From positions 1 through 64,000 of the forward strand of contig NZ_FNJQ01000001.1 in assembly GCF_900104055.1 (NCBI RefSeq): a stretch of 64,000 nt of DNA, given 5' to 3'. This document shows, piece after piece, positions 46,549-57,254 of the stretch (its first letter is position 1; each line of letters starts with the position of its first letter). Below the pieces are notes generated by a model. It saw nothing but the letters and a program-made list of their open reading frames with translations, searched no databases and had not been told where the DNA came from. A program made the translations under genes and the position numbers. This DNA is from Pseudoselenomonas ruminantium (lineage in GTDB: Bacteria; Bacillota; Negativicutes; Selenomonadales; Selenomonadaceae).

Positions 46549-47901
46549 TTATGACCGGATTTTTCTCAGCAATTCTTCAGTCTTCTGCTTCATCAAAGCA
46601 TCATCATGTCGCGACTCTACATTCAGACGAATCACCGGTTCTGTATTAGACTTACGCAAATTAAAGCGCCATTTATCAAATTCCACTGACAAGCCATCTA
46701 TTTTCAAGACTTTGCCTTGGGAGCCGTATTCTGCTTCTATAAGGGCTAATATCTCATCGGCATCCCTTACCTTGCTATTGATTTCACCAGAGCAGGGATA
46801 CTGTTCCATACGCTCCTTCATCAGTTCAGATAAAGATTTTCCGGACTTAGAGATCAGTTCCAGCACAAGCAACCACGGAATCATACCACTGTCACAGTAA
46901 GAAAAGTCCCGGAAATAATGATGAGCGCTCATTTCGCCACCATAAATGGCATTTTCTGCCCGCATCTTTTCCTTGATAAACGCATGCCCGCTCTTTGACA
47001 TCACCGGCACGCCGCCATTTTCCTGCACCAGCTCTTCCGTATTCCAGGTAAGGCGTGGATCATAGATAATCTTTTCTCCTGCATTCTTCTGCAGGAACGC
47101 CTGGGCCAAAAAACCTACCATATAATAACCTTCGATAAAGTTCCCCTGTTCGTCAAACATGAAACAGCGGTCAAAATCTCCATCCCAGGCAACACCGGCA
47201 TCAGCCCCAGATTCACGGACAGCTTTCGCCGTAGCCTCACGATTTTCAGGCAGCAGTGGATTCGGTACGCCGTTGGGGAAATTACCATCCGGCTGATGAT
47301 GAACCTTCACCATCTCAAAGGGCAGATACTTCTCCATCACATCAAGGATAGGTCCTGCCGCACCATTGCCAGCATTGACAACTACCTTCAATGACTTCAA
47401 CTGGGCCACATCCACGTAGGACAGGATATGCTTGACATAATCTTCAGCAATATCCAACTTTTCCACTTTGCCAACATTACCAACCATAGCAGGCAAATCA
47501 CCCTCAGCTACCTTTGCCTCCAAATCCCGCAAGCCGGTATCTCCGGAAATCGGTCTGGCTTCCTGCCGCACAAACTTCATGCCGTTGTACTCTTTCGGAT
47601 TATGGCTGGCGGTAATCATAATCCCACCGTCTAACTTCAGATGAGCCGTGGCAAAGTAAATCATCTCTGTGCCACACTGGCCGATATCCAACACATCACA
47701 GCCAGACTCCATCAGGCCCTTAATCAAAGCCTCCTTCAACGCTGGGCCAGACAAACGGATATCATTGCCGACAACCACTTTCTTTGTCCCGAACAGGCCA
47801 GGGAAAAATCTGCCAATACGATAGGCAATCTCCTCATTTAGCGTCTGCGGATAAATCCCGCGAATATCATAGGCACCAAAGGCCTCTGTGCAATAACTCA
47901 T
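46549..47901 (-). CDS. manB: Phosphomannomutase/phosphoglucomutase
   Basis: Interconverts mannose 6- and 1-phosphate for GDP-mannose. The phosphoserine loop TASHNPKEYNG, the magnesium loop DGDFDR, the sugar loop GEMSAHH and the phosphate loop RKSNTEPVIR are all intact in 450 residues. Last gene of the kdsA-kdsD-gmd-manC-fcl-manB run. Confidence 0.93.
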   Translation of the reverse strand: MSYCTEAFGAYDIRGIYPQTLNEEIAYRIGRFFPGLFGTKKVVVGNDIRLSGPALKEALIKGLMESGCDVLDIGQCGTEMIYFATAHLKLDGGIMITASHNPKEYNGMKFVRQEARPISGDTGLRDLEAKVAEGDLPAMVGNVGKVEKLDIAEDYVKHILSYVDVAQLKSLKVVVNAGNGAAGPILDVMEKYLPFEMVKVHHQPDGNFPNGVPNPLLPENREATAKAVRESGADAGVAWDGDFDRCFMFDEQGNFIEGYYMVGFLAQAFLQKNAGEKIIYDPRLTWNTEELVQENGGVPVMSKSGHAFIKEKMRAENAIYGGEMSAHHYFRDFSYCDSGMIPWLLVLELISKSGKSLSELMKERMEQYPCSGEINSKVRDADEILALIEAEYGSQGKVLKIDGLSVEFDKWRFNLRKSNTEPVIRLNVESRHDDALMKQKTEELLRKIRS

Positions 47902-47920
47902 TAGTTCATTCCTTACCTTG

Positions 47921-48865
47921 TCAACGCTCTGCCCGCATGGGATTATTCAAGAAATCCTCATAGGCCAGTTTAATGCCATCCTTTAACTCCGTCTTGTAAG
48001 TCCAGCCCAACTTCTCAGCCTTGGACACATCGAGGAGCTTACGGGGCGTACCATTGGGCTTGCTGCTGTCCCAGGTGATTTCTCCTTCGTAGCCGATAAC
48101 CTCTGCCACCAGTTCAGTGAGTTCCTTGATGGTGAGTTCCTTACCCGTACCCGCATTGACGGTTTCATCGCCGCTATAGTTGTTCATCAGGAACACGCAA
48201 AGATTGGCCAAATCATCAACATAGAGGAATTCACGCAAAGGTGAGCCATCCCCCCAGCAGGTCACCTTGGTAAGCCCCTGTTCCTTGGCTTCATGGAAGC
48301 GACGGATAAGCGCTGGCAGTACATGACTGTGCGTAGGATGATAGTTATCATTGGGCCCATAGAGATTGGTGGGCATTACGGAAATATAATCCGTACCATA
48401 CTGTTTGTTCAGGAACTCACAGTACTTAAGCCCGGAAATCTTAGCTAAGGCATAAGCCTCATTGGTTTTCTCCAGTTCCGAAGTCAGCAGGCAAGATTCC
48501 TTCATAGGCTGAGGAGCCAAACGGGGATAGATACAGCTGGAACCAAGAAACTCCAGCTTCTTGCAGCCATTCTGCCATGCTGCATGGATCACATTCATCT
48601 CCAGCATCATATTGTCATACATGAAATCTGCCAGAGCCTCACTATTAGCCACAATGCCGCCAACCTTGGCCGCTGCCAGGAATACATACTCCGGCTTTTC
48701 CTGAGCAAAAAATTCATTGACAGCTACCTGATCAATCAGATCCAGCTCTTTATGTGTACGGGTGATGATATTCGTATACCCCTGCCGTTCAAGTTCCCGC
48801 ACAATGGCTGAGCCCACCATGCCGCGATGGCCAGCCACATAGATCTTTGCATTTTTTTCCATCAT
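47921..48865 (-). CDS. fcl: GDP-L-fucose synthase
   Basis: NADPH-dependent epimerase-reductase that makes GDP-fucose from the gmd product. Short-chain dehydrogenase fold: GHRGMVGSA nucleotide motif, GSSCIYP with the catalytic serine, and YALAKISG with the Tyr-x3-Lys pair. The ATG at 48865 has AAGAGGC eight bases upstream; family members start about here. It overlaps no neighbour but lies 14 bases after manC. Confidence 0.94.
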   Translation of the reverse strand: MMEKNAKIYVAGHRGMVGSAIVRELERQGYTNIITRTHKELDLIDQVAVNEFFAQEKPEYVFLAAAKVGGIVANSEALADFMYDNMMLEMNVIHAAWQNGCKKLEFLGSSCIYPRLAPQPMKESCLLTSELEKTNEAYALAKISGLKYCEFLNKQYGTDYISVMPTNLYGPNDNYHPTHSHVLPALIRRFHEAKEQGLTKVTCWGDGSPLREFLYVDDLANLCVFLMNNYSGDETVNAGTGKELTIKELTELVAEVIGYEGEITWDSSKPNGTPRKLLDVSKAEKLGWTYKTELKDGIKLAYEDFLNNPMRAER

Positions 48866-48879
48866 TACTATACGCCTCT

Positions 48880-50199
48880 TTATTCCCACTTAATTTTATC
48901 TGCTTTGGATATGGCCTCGCCTATCTGCACTTCCATAATAGTCATACGGCTTTTGGCTGTGATCTTATGCTTGGAGCCTACAGGCAGTTCCACAATATCT
49001 CCGGCCTTGACCATACGCTCCTGCCCATCCAGCAGCACTGTGCCTTCACCACTGACAATATTCCAGATCTCCCGACGATGCTCATGGCTATGGTAGTTCA
49101 TACCATGCCCCGCATTAAGCGTTACCTTTATGGTGAGACTTTCGTCTTCCACGTCTATAATCTGAAAGCTGCCCCAGGATTTTTCAGCAAACATCACCTG
49201 CTGGGTAAGATTTTCCACATAGGGCTTGATATAGCTGGAAGCATCCTTATCAGAAACCAAAATCCCCTCTGGGCTGGCAGCCACTACCAAATTCTGTGCT
49301 CCCATAACGAGAATGGGTACATCCATCTCGTTGACCACATGAGTATCCCGGCAGCTATCATCCATTGTCACATCACCAATGAAAGGCTCATGCATGATTT
49401 CCGTCAGGGTATTCCAGGTACCCAAGTCTTTCCACTCCCCGGCGTAGCGCAGAACGCCAATGCTGGACTCCTTTTCGACAACAGCATAGTCAAAGCTGAT
49501 TTTCGTCAGATTGCCATAGTTCTCGTATAGATCTTCATAGCCTTGGAAATCAAGAAGTTCATGGGCTTTTTCCAGTACATACCCCAACCGATAGGCAAAG
49601 ACACCGCTGTTCCACAAAGCACCCTTTTCGATATACGCAGCGGCTTTAGCTGCCGTAGGCTTTTCTTTAAAGGAAGCCACCTTGCTGATTTCGTCCTTGG
49701 AAACCGGCATAATATAGCCGTATTTCTCACTGGGATATGTGGGCTCAATGCCCATCAGCATCAGGTCAGCCGTGCCTTGCGCCGCCAATTCAGTCAATCG
49801 CTGCACGGACTTGTAATAATCCGTGGACACATAAGGATCAACAGGACATACAGCCACAGCCTCATCCATTCCCACACCTTTCACATCATGAAGGTAAGCA
49901 CTCACCAACACAATAGCAGGAAATGTATCCCGGCGACAGGGCTCCACGGAAATATCCACATGATCCCCTAGCTGATTCTTCAGCGTAGACACCTGAGACT
50001 TGGACGTAGCCACTGTGATATCCGCTGACTTGTCCACCCTGCGAATTTGCCGAAATACTCGCTGGGCCATGGAGATATACTCTCCATCTACCTGCGGAAA
50101 CAACGGGATAAACTGCTTGGAGCGAATATCATTAGACAACGGCCATAGGCGTTTGCCGGAGCCACCGGATAATAGAACAATATGCAGATTTTCCATCAT
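48880..50199 (-). CDS. manC: Mannose-1-phosphate guanylyltransferase
   Basis: Forms GDP-mannose. The N-terminal nucleotidyltransferase domain has [14 protein letters not shown] and the FKEKP signature; the C-terminal cupin (about 340-430) with the [15 protein letters not shown] segment belongs to the bacterial isomerase-like part. Its 439 residues are shorter than E. coli ManC. The start overlaps the gmd stop as ATGA. Confidence 0.93.
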   Translation of the reverse strand: MMENLHIVLLSGGSGKRLWPLSNDIRSKQFIPLFPQVDGEYISMAQRVFRQIRRVDKSADITVATSKSQVSTLKNQLGDHVDISVEPCRRDTFPAIVLVSAYLHDVKGVGMDEAVAVCPVDPYVSTDYYKSVQRLTELAAQGTADLMLMGIEPTYPSEKYGYIMPVSKDEISKVASFKEKPTAAKAAAYIEKGALWNSGVFAYRLGYVLEKAHELLDFQGYEDLYENYGNLTKISFDYAVVEKESSIGVLRYAGEWKDLGTWNTLTEIMHEPFIGDVTMDDSCRDTHVVNEMDVPILVMGAQNLVVAASPEGILVSDKDASSYIKPYVENLTQQVMFAEKSWGSFQIIDVEDESLTIKVTLNAGHGMNYHSHEHRREIWNIVSGEGTVLLDGQERMVKAGDIVELPVGSKHKITAKSRMTIMEVQIGEAISKADKIKWE

Positions 50200-51278
50200 T
50201 TTACAATACCCTTTTCCAGGAATTCTGCCAAATTCACATGCTCCTTCAAGCGCTCAGCAGCAACCTTTTCCATATCATGTTTCACCATGATTTCCACCAG
50301 CTGCTCAAAAGTCGTCTTCGTCGGATTCCAACCAAGTTCTTTCTTCGCCTTGGTGGGATCCCCCAAAAGATTCACGACATCCGTTGGACGATAGAAGTCC
50401 GAGCTTACTTCAACTACCACTTTACCCGTAGCCTTATCGATGCCTTTTTCCTCCATACCTTCGCCTTTGAACTCCAGCTCAATACCGGCATGATGGAAGG
50501 CCAGCCGACAGAACTCACGAACTGAGTGCTGCACGCCCGTTGCAATGACGAAATCCTCCGGTTTGTCATGCTGCAGAATCAGCCACATGCACTCCACATA
50601 ATCCTTGGCATACCCCCAATCGCGCAGACTGTCGAGGTTGCCAATATACAGTTTTTCCTGCTTGCCCTGGGCAATGCGGGCAGCTGCCAACGTAATCTTA
50701 CGCGTAACAAAGGTCTCGCCACGGCGCTCCGATTCATGGTTGAAGAGAATACCGGAGCAACAGAACATGTTATAAGCTTCACGGTACTCCTTCGTAATCC
50801 AGAAACCATACTGCTTGGCCACCGCATAAGGAGAATAGGGGTGGAACGGCGTATTCTCATTCTGAGGAACTTCCTCCACCTTGCCATAAAGCTCCGACGT
50901 GGAAGCCTGATAAATACGGCAGGTATCCTTAAGACCGCACAGACGGACAGCCTCCAGAATACGCAAAACACCCGTAGCGTCCACATCTGCCGTAAACTCT
51001 GGTGCATCAAAGGAAACCTGTACGTGACTCTGTGCCGCCAAATTATAGATTTCATCTGGGCGTACTGTGCTGATGACAGCCATCAGGCCCATGGAATCGC
51101 CCATATCACCATAGTGCAGATGGAAATTCGGTCTGCCCTCCAAATGGGCTATTCGCTCACGATAATCCACTGAAGAACGACGGATTATGCCATGTAACTC
51201 ATAACCCTTATCCAACAAAAACTCTGCCAAATAAGAACCATCCTGCCCGGTCACACCGGTAATTATTGCTTTTTTCAC
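50196..51278 (-). CDS. gmd: GDP-mannose 4,6-dehydratase
   Basis: First step from GDP-mannose to GDP-fucose. [12 protein letters not shown], the catalytic Ser/Thr in ASTSELYG, and YAVAKQY-type Tyr-Lys motif are seen. The start is taken as GTG at 51278 because GAGGAGG lies 11 bases before it and the family starts here; the longer open frame reaches 51311, upstream of that site. Confidence 0.94.
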   Translation of the reverse strand: MKKAIITGVTGQDGSYLAEFLLDKGYELHGIIRRSSVDYRERIAHLEGRPNFHLHYGDMGDSMGLMAVISTVRPDEIYNLAAQSHVQVSFDAPEFTADVDATGVLRILEAVRLCGLKDTCRIYQASTSELYGKVEEVPQNENTPFHPYSPYAVAKQYGFWITKEYREAYNMFCCSGILFNHESERRGETFVTRKITLAAARIAQGKQEKLYIGNLDSLRDWGYAKDYVECMWLILQHDKPEDFVIATGVQHSVREFCRLAFHHAGIELEFKGEGMEEKGIDKATGKVVVEVSSDFYRPTDVVNLLGDPTKAKKELGWNPTKTTFEQLVEIMVKHDMEKVAAERLKEHVNLAEFLEKGIVK

Positions 51279-51307
51279 TTTCTTATTTTCCTCCTCAAAA
51301 AAAACAA

Positions 51308-52285
51308 TCATACCACGCCTTGACGTAAAAGGTCAGTTAAATGAATAATACCCACAGGAATTTTATTTTCGTCAATAACCGGCAATACCGTAACCGGGCG
51401 GGGTTTGTGCTTTTCCATAACCGACAGGGCCGAGGACGCCATGGCCTCCTGCTTGATGGTCAGCGGCGTGCCGAACATGATATTGCCCACAGCCTCATCC
51501 AGGAATTTGTAATCCTTGGCCAAAGCACGGCGGATGATACCATCGGTGATGATACCCACCAGCTTGCCGCTGTCATCCACTACGGATGCAGCGCCCAAGC
51601 CCTTATCCGTCATGATGAAGAGGGCATCCTTGGCCGTCTTGTCCTTATGCACAATGGGGTTTTCGTCCCCGGTATGCATGACATTCTTGACCGTGAGCAG
51701 AAGTTTTCTGCCCAAAGCCCCACCCGGATGGAACAGGGCAAAGTCCTGGCTCGTGAAGTCCCGGACGCTCATCAGGGCAATGGCCATGGCATCCCCCATG
51801 GCCAGCGTTGCCGTGGTGCTGGCCGTAGGTGCCAAACCTAAAGGACAGGCCTCCTTCTCCACGCCGATATCCACGAAGTAATCGCTGTTCTGCCCCAGTT
51901 GGGAATCCCGGCGGCCGCACATGGCGATGATCTTCGCACCAATGCGGTGGATGATGGGCAGGATGTTGACCACTTCCGTGGACTCGCCGCTGTTGGAGAT
52001 GGCAATGACCACATCGTTTTCCGTGACCATGCCCAAATCCCCGTGGAAGGCCTCGCCAGGATGCATAAAGAAGGACGGCGTGCCCGTGCTGGCAAAGGTA
52101 GCCGCCATCTTGCGGCCGATATGGCCGGACTTGCCCATGCCGGTCACCACTACGCGGGCCTCGCACTCCAGGATGCACTGCACCGCCGCTACGAATTCCG
52201 CATCGATACGGCTCTTCAGTTTATCAACAGCTGCTGCCTCAATGGCCAGAGTGTCCAGCGCTGCCTTTTTGATCTGTTCTACCAA
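51308..52285 (-). CDS. kdsD: Arabinose-5-phosphate isomerase
   Basis: Makes arabinose 5-phosphate from ribulose 5-phosphate for Kdo. The SIS domain (about 35-180) has [10 protein letters not shown] and ISNSGES, followed by two CBS domains (about 205-325). KpsF/GutQ/KdsD family. Together with kdsA it shows that the organism builds Kdo-containing lipopolysaccharide or capsule. Confidence 0.93.
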   Translation of the reverse strand: MVEQIKKAALDTLAIEAAAVDKLKSRIDAEFVAAVQCILECEARVVVTGMGKSGHIGRKMAATFASTGTPSFFMHPGEAFHGDLGMVTENDVVIAISNSGESTEVVNILPIIHRIGAKIIAMCGRRDSQLGQNSDYFVDIGVEKEACPLGLAPTASTTATLAMGDAMAIALMSVRDFTSQDFALFHPGGALGRKLLLTVKNVMHTGDENPIVHKDKTAKDALFIMTDKGLGAASVVDDSGKLVGIITDGIIRRALAKDYKFLDEAVGNIMFGTPLTIKQEAMASSALSVMEKHKPRPVTVLPVIDENKIPVGIIHLTDLLRQGVV

Positions 52286-52321
52286 TCTTATCCCCTCAAC
52301 TTACAACTAAGCCAATCGCAA

Positions 52322-53149
52322 TTATTTCGCTTTATGGCGCACGATTTCATGAATGGCCACGGCATCCTTCAGCAGGTCTTCCAGCTTGTCCAGGTAAACC
52401 ATATTAGCCCCATCGGACAGTGCCTCTTCCGGATTGTCATGCACTTCCAGGAACAGGGCATCGATGCCCACGCCCACAGCGGCCCGCACGAGGTATTCCA
52501 CATACTCACGGTTGCCCGCAGACGTCGTGCCATTGCCCCCCGGCAGCTGTACGGAATGAGTGCCGTCCATCACGACCGGATAACCAAAGGAACGCATGAT
52601 GGGCAGGGAACGCATATCCACCACGAGGTTATGATAACCAAAGGAGGCGCCGCGCTCCGTCAGCATGATCTGGTCACAGCCGCTTTCATGGAGCTTGTCC
52701 ACCACATTGCGCATATCCTCCGGCGCCAGGAACTGTCCCTTCTTCACATTGACCACACGCCCCGTCTGGGCAGCCGCATGGAGAAGATCCGTCTGACGGC
52801 AAAGGAACGCCGGAATCTGCAGGATATCCGCCACTTCCGCCACGGGCTTAGCCTGGGAAGTCTCATGAATATCCGTTACCACCGGCACGCCCAGTTCCTC
52901 TTTGATGGTCTTGAGCATCTCCAGCCCCTTCTTCAGCCCCGGCCCGCGGAAACTGTGATAAGAAGAACGATTGGCCTTGTCAAAAGAAGCCTTGAATACA
53001 TAATTGATATCAAGCCGCTCACAGATTTCCTTAATGGTACGCCCAATCAAAAGGCAGCGATCCAGCCCCTCAAGCACACAAGGCCCAGCCAAAAGCATCA
53101 GCTTCTCACCACCGCCAACAACAAAATCACCTAATTCTACTTGATTCAT
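52322..53149 (-). CDS. kdsA: 3-deoxy-8-phosphooctulonate (Kdo-8-phosphate) synthase
   Basis: Condenses phosphoenolpyruvate with arabinose 5-phosphate. [25 protein letters not shown] and [12 protein letters not shown] are family motifs. The start at 53149 matches typical KdsA N termini; the frame is open nine more codons to 53176, and neither start has a well-placed Shine-Dalgarno. It is the first gene of the Kdo/GDP-fucose run and the boundary of the AT-rich segment beyond. Confidence 0.94.
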   Translation of the reverse strand: MNQVELGDFVVGGGEKLMLLAGPCVLEGLDRCLLIGRTIKEICERLDINYVFKASFDKANRSSYHSFRGPGLKKGLEMLKTIKEELGVPVVTDIHETSQAKPVAEVADILQIPAFLCRQTDLLHAAAQTGRVVNVKKGQFLAPEDMRNVVDKLHESGCDQIMLTERGASFGYHNLVVDMRSLPIMRSFGYPVVMDGTHSVQLPGGNGTTSAGNREYVEYLVRAAVGVGIDALFLEVHDNPEEALSDGANMVYLDKLEDLLKDAVAIHEIVRHKAK

Positions 53150-53216
53150 TTTTCTTTCTAAGTCTCCCTTCATCATCTCTCAGTGGCTTCATATTAACCA
53201 CCAGCCAATCTATAAT

Positions 53217-54563
53217 CTATTCTTCACCTAATTCAACTAACATTTTATCATTCCATTTTCTAAATATTTTAAAAATTTGCAATGGTAATATAACATCCAA
53301 CCAAACAAGTGACAAAGTCATCCCTAAAGCAATCCCTTCTAGTCCCATATTTGCCATTAACGACCAATAATAGGTAAAAGGAATTACAGAAACTGCTGTC
53401 AATATCCATGTCAACATCTGAATATTAATATCACCAATGCCATTTAATAACATACATGAAACATTGCAAAACATTATCTCCACATAGTAAAAACCAATCA
53501 ATCCCAGCAAAAGATTACTGTATTCTAAACGAATGTGCATCCACAAATAAATTACCTGATCAATAAATAGTGCTACCACTAAAAATCCCATTATAATTCC
53601 TACAGTTAAGTATAAACTTTTACGAAAAACTCTACCTATCCACAAATAATCATGCCGCACATACGCTTCGGTATATGCTGACCACAAAGGTGTCATAGCC
53701 AAATTTTGTAGGACAAAAGAAAACCCCATCACTTTAGATATAATATCAAAGGTTCGTACATACTCTGGCCCCAAAAATTCAGTTATCAACAGATTATTAA
53801 ACGTAAACCCAAAGATACAGCATATCTGAATGATAAAAAATTTAATTCCTAAGTTACTGATGCTACGCACCTTGTTAAACTGAAAATATTTTAACCATGG
53901 GAACACTTTCCATTGGCAATGAAAAAAATAGCCAATAAAGGCGAGTCTTGAAGATATCATAGCAACACCAAAGGCAAATACAAAGTAGATTAGTCTATGA
54001 CTAGGTTGCAATGTCAGATAATAAACTACAACTAGCATAACCAGACTATGCACTATGCCTATCCCTCCTACCATTGCGGCTTTTTGATAGGCATAGTAAA
54101 TTTGATTGATAACAGATAACACAAAAGCCAAAATAACAAAAATACCAGTCCAATAGGTGACTTCGTATAATACCTGTTCTGTTACAGCTGTAGTATTAAA
54201 CAGTTTTTGCATATTAACAGTAGACATCACAATATGAAAAACTACAAAGAAAATTGTACCTAAACACATCATGGTCCACACACCTGTTGATATATAAGCA
54301 CGTATTTCCAGCAAATCTTCACGAGCGACCGCTTCTGCCAGCTTATTCCGCAATCCTAATCCAATGCCCATATCCAACATATTTATCCAATTCATCACTG
54401 AAAATAATGTCACCCAAATACCATACTCAACTTCAGATAGATAATGCACTGTCAATGGTAAAAGCATAAAAGACAGGAGCACACCTAACGCCTTAAGTCC
54501 AACGGAATAAATAATATTTTTCTTTAAGTTTTTACTTCTGTTATTTGAAGTATCTAATCTCAT
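53217..54563 (-). CDS. wzx: Polysaccharide flippase, Wzx type
   Basis: Membrane protein of 448 residues with about 12-14 helices of the oligosaccharidyl-lipid flippase (MATE-like) superfamily. The N-terminal YSVGLKALGVLLSFMLLPLTVHYL followed by EYGIW is characteristic. It would move undecaprenyl-linked units across the inner membrane. GAGGAAATTT precedes the ATG. AT-rich codon use, unlike the upstream kds genes. Confidence 0.85.
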   Translation of the reverse strand: MRLDTSNNRSKNLKKNIIYSVGLKALGVLLSFMLLPLTVHYLSEVEYGIWVTLFSVMNWINMLDMGIGLGLRNKLAEAVAREDLLEIRAYISTGVWTMMCLGTIFFVVFHIVMSTVNMQKLFNTTAVTEQVLYEVTYWTGIFVILAFVLSVINQIYYAYQKAAMVGGIGIVHSLVMLVVVYYLTLQPSHRLIYFVFAFGVAMISSRLAFIGYFFHCQWKVFPWLKYFQFNKVRSISNLGIKFFIIQICCIFGFTFNNLLITEFLGPEYVRTFDIISKVMGFSFVLQNLAMTPLWSAYTEAYVRHDYLWIGRVFRKSLYLTVGIIMGFLVVALFIDQVIYLWMHIRLEYSNLLLGLIGFYYVEIMFCNVSCMLLNGIGDINIQMLTWILTAVSVIPFTYYWSLMANMGLEGIALGMTLSLVWLDVILPLQIFKIFRKWNDKMLVELGEE

Positions 54564-54575
54564 AAATTTCCTCTG

Positions 54576-55160
54576 CTACTCACTTGTAGGAATATCCTTA
54601 ATGTAACGTGCAGGATTTCCAGCCCATATCTGATTAGGCGGTATATCCTTGGTGACCACAGAACCAGCCCCTACTACGCTGTTTTCACCAATAGTAACCC
54701 CCTTTAAGACTATAACACTAGCTCCTAGCCAAGCTCCGTCTTTGATGTGTACCGACTTTGATTTTACATGCACATCGGGTAATCTTACACGATTATCCTT
54801 TCGTAGGGAGTGAAAATCCGTATCATATATACGGCAATCTCCCCCAATGTATACATCTTCTCCCAACTCTATTTTTTGCCATGAACAAAAAGTCGTATTG
54901 GAGATTCCAGTACCACGACCAATAATAATCTGCGCACCTGATCGCACATTAAAAGTACATCCTGATTGTCCACCAATAGCATTATAACGAATATTCGAAT
55001 TTATTGTTATATCATCAGCGAGGAATATTTCTCCTTCTCCACATACATTTATTCTGCCACGTATTTTCACATTTTGCCCCACAACAACTTTCCTACTATA
55101 AAATACAAAGTTATTCCACAACTTATCTATAGCCCATCTAATCACATCTACGACAAACAT
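54576..55160 (-). CDS. Hexapeptide-repeat acyltransferase (WbbJ-like)
   Basis: Left-handed beta-helix enzyme of 194 residues, probably O-acetylating a sugar of the polysaccharide. Repeats of [LIV]-G-x4 are visible (IGRGTGISN, IGGDCRIYDTDFHSL, IGENSVVGAGSVV) and the C-terminal WAGNPAR motif is typical of xenobiotic/nodulation acetyltransferases. Sugar substrate unknown. Confidence 0.85.
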   Translation of the reverse strand: MFVVDVIRWAIDKLWNNFVFYSRKVVVGQNVKIRGRINVCGEGEIFLADDITINSNIRYNAIGGQSGCTFNVRSGAQIIIGRGTGISNTTFCSWQKIELGEDVYIGGDCRIYDTDFHSLRKDNRVRLPDVHVKSKSVHIKDGAWLGASVIVLKGVTIGENSVVGAGSVVTKDIPPNQIWAGNPARYIKDIPTSE

Positions 55161-55209
55161 TAAAATTCCACCTCCTATACCAGCCTATTCAACATTTAAA
55201 CATGTATTA

Positions 55210-56391
55210 TTAGCTTATTGCACTTATAAAGTTTTCATAATACTGTTTCTGTGTGAATCTTTTTGCCCTATTAAAGCTTTTTTCTCCCATAACCTTTCTT
55301 TTCTGTGGATTATAAGCTAATTTAATAATCTCTTGCCGAAGATTATTAATTAAATTTTCATTCCGCTCTATAATCACAGCACACTCCTCGGAAACATATT
55401 CTGTCATGCCTCCTGACTGTGTTACAATAAGTGGCAAACCTGATGCCATGCCCTCAATTGCCACTAATCCTGCTGCCTCTTCCCAAAGAGAAGGTATGCA
55501 CTGTATATCTGCCAATTGATAGTATTGCCACAATTTATCATTTGACATATAACCAATATGTATCATCTTGTGTTTATTTTCTGCTATCATTTCATCTATT
55601 TGCAACTCGTAGGTATTTTTCTGTGCCTCAGCAAAGCCGGTACCACCCACCAACAGTAGTTTTATACTCTCATCATTTATAGCTGCTACAGCTTTTACCA
55701 ATTCCCTGACTCCTTTAACAGCCAGTATGCGGCCTACATACAATACAATAATATCCTTTGAGCCAAAACCAAGCTCGGCACGCAATTTAAGCTTAATATC
55801 ATTAGAAATCATTCTAGTAAAAAGATTCAAATCTATAGCATTGTAACATATCTTTATATCTTTTTCATCATAGTAACTAAGCCAAGGATTTTGACAAAAC
55901 TGGCTCACCACTATAATCCTGTCATATAAGGGTCTAGTCTGCGGAATTTCATGGAGATGACTGTGATATGCAACCGACATGGGCAAATCACTAAATTTAT
56001 AATATCCTGTTACTTGACAGTCTTCTTCCACTACTAGCCATTCAACATCTGCCATAGTTTTCAGTAGACAATATGCCTGCCACAAATAGCTACTTTTCAT
56101 TATCCTTGACAACAATGGAAAAATCTTATTCCCATACTTCAATAAACGATATATAACCTTTGCTGTTGAACTTTCTCTCAGAAAAATAAACTTCGTATAA
56201 GGATAATCTCTTGCCTTTTGACGAGCTTTTTCATCATCACAGCAAATAATCGTCAAATCCAATTTTTTCTGACTTTCATTTTCTGCAATCAACATTTCCA
56301 TAAGCGTCGCCACTGCCCCTCCATTTACAGCAGGTATAGCTTCCGCTCTTTGCCCTAGTATAACAATTTTCTTCATAAGCGACTTAGTCAT
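55210..56391 (-). CDS. Glycosyltransferase, GT4 type
   Basis: Retaining GT-B glycosyltransferase of 393 residues. The donor-binding C-terminal half (about 190-370) has LYVGRILAVKGV and the E-x7-E motif in SLWEEAAGLVAIEGMASGLPLI. The start at 56391 overlaps the previous stop as ATGA, with AAGGAC eight bases upstream. Linkage and sugar are unknown. Confidence 0.85.
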   Translation of the reverse strand: MTKSLMKKIVILGQRAEAIPAVNGGAVATLMEMLIAENESQKKLDLTIICCDDEKARQKARDYPYTKFIFLRESSTAKVIYRLLKYGNKIFPLLSRIMKSSYLWQAYCLLKTMADVEWLVVEEDCQVTGYYKFSDLPMSVAYHSHLHEIPQTRPLYDRIIVVSQFCQNPWLSYYDEKDIKICYNAIDLNLFTRMISNDIKLKLRAELGFGSKDIIVLYVGRILAVKGVRELVKAVAAINDESIKLLLVGGTGFAEAQKNTYELQIDEMIAENKHKMIHIGYMSNDKLWQYYQLADIQCIPSLWEEAAGLVAIEGMASGLPLIVTQSGGMTEYVSEECAVIIERNENLINNLRQEIIKLAYNPQKRKVMGEKSFNRAKRFTQKQYYENFISAIS

Positions 56392-57254
56392 TTTAACCGT
56401 CCTTCGCCCCTGCCACACCAACGACAAATTCGATTTGTACAGGTATGTTTTTTACAACTAATATAATAATTTTTCCACTTACGAATTTTATCCGTAACAC
56501 CAAAAACATCAGTAATACCAACCAAAACTCTCTTATATAATGGACGTGCCAGTTCACTTCGCCTACAATCATTAAAATTTAGATTTAACTCCCTATAAAC
56601 TCGTTCATCCTCATCCCAGCAAGCAGTTATATCACTACTAAGCCCACCAGCATCAGCTTCAAAAAACGCCACAATATCGTCTACGTATTTAATCCGTACG
56701 TTTTCATCAAAATAACATTGCAAAAAGAATTTATAATCCGATACGATCTTGTAGTTTTCATCAAAAGGATACTTCTCTAAAAGCTGCCGACGCACAAACA
56801 TGGCCGCATGCCCAACCATCCCCCCTTGATAAGTTTCCTTATTTCTAGCATCCCGGTTAGAAAAAACTTTTTGCCGTCCTACCTTTGGATATACAAGGTA
56901 TTCATTACAACTTAAAATATCCGGCATATCGCTGAAATGATGAATTATCTTAGCTATAGCATCTTTTCCAGCTAAAGCATCATCCGAGCCTATATACTCC
57001 ACATAATCGCCAGAAGCCATTTTCCATCCTTTATTAAAAGCATTATATATACCAGTGTCTGGCTCGCTAATCCATTTACTTATACCGTATTCATATTTTC
57101 TAATCTTCTCCACCGTACCATCAGTTGAGCCACCATCTACAACAATAAATTCAATATTTTTATAAGTTTGCTCAACCACACTAGCCAGTAATTGTTCGAT
57201 TTTATTTTCTCGGTTATACACAACTGTGATAATCGATATCTTTGGCTGATACAT
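56388..57254 (-). CDS. Glycosyltransferase, GT2 family
   Basis: Inverting GT-A enzyme of 288 residues with the ITVVYNRENKIEQLLASV start, VVDGGSTDGT and the metal-binding YIGSDD near 88-93. It is most like WcaA/colanic-acid-type transferases. Its start overlaps the end of the polymerase candidate by 41 bases; GGAGG precedes the ATG. Confidence 0.87.
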   Translation of the reverse strand: MYQPKISIITVVYNRENKIEQLLASVVEQTYKNIEFIVVDGGSTDGTVEKIRKYEYGISKWISEPDTGIYNAFNKGWKMASGDYVEYIGSDDALAGKDAIAKIIHHFSDMPDILSCNEYLVYPKVGRQKVFSNRDARNKETYQGGMVGHAAMFVRRQLLEKYPFDENYKIVSDYKFFLQCYFDENVRIKYVDDIVAFFEADAGGLSSDITACWDEDERVYRELNLNFNDCRRSELARPLYKRVLVGITDVFGVTDKIRKWKNYYISCKKHTCTNRICRWCGRGEGRLK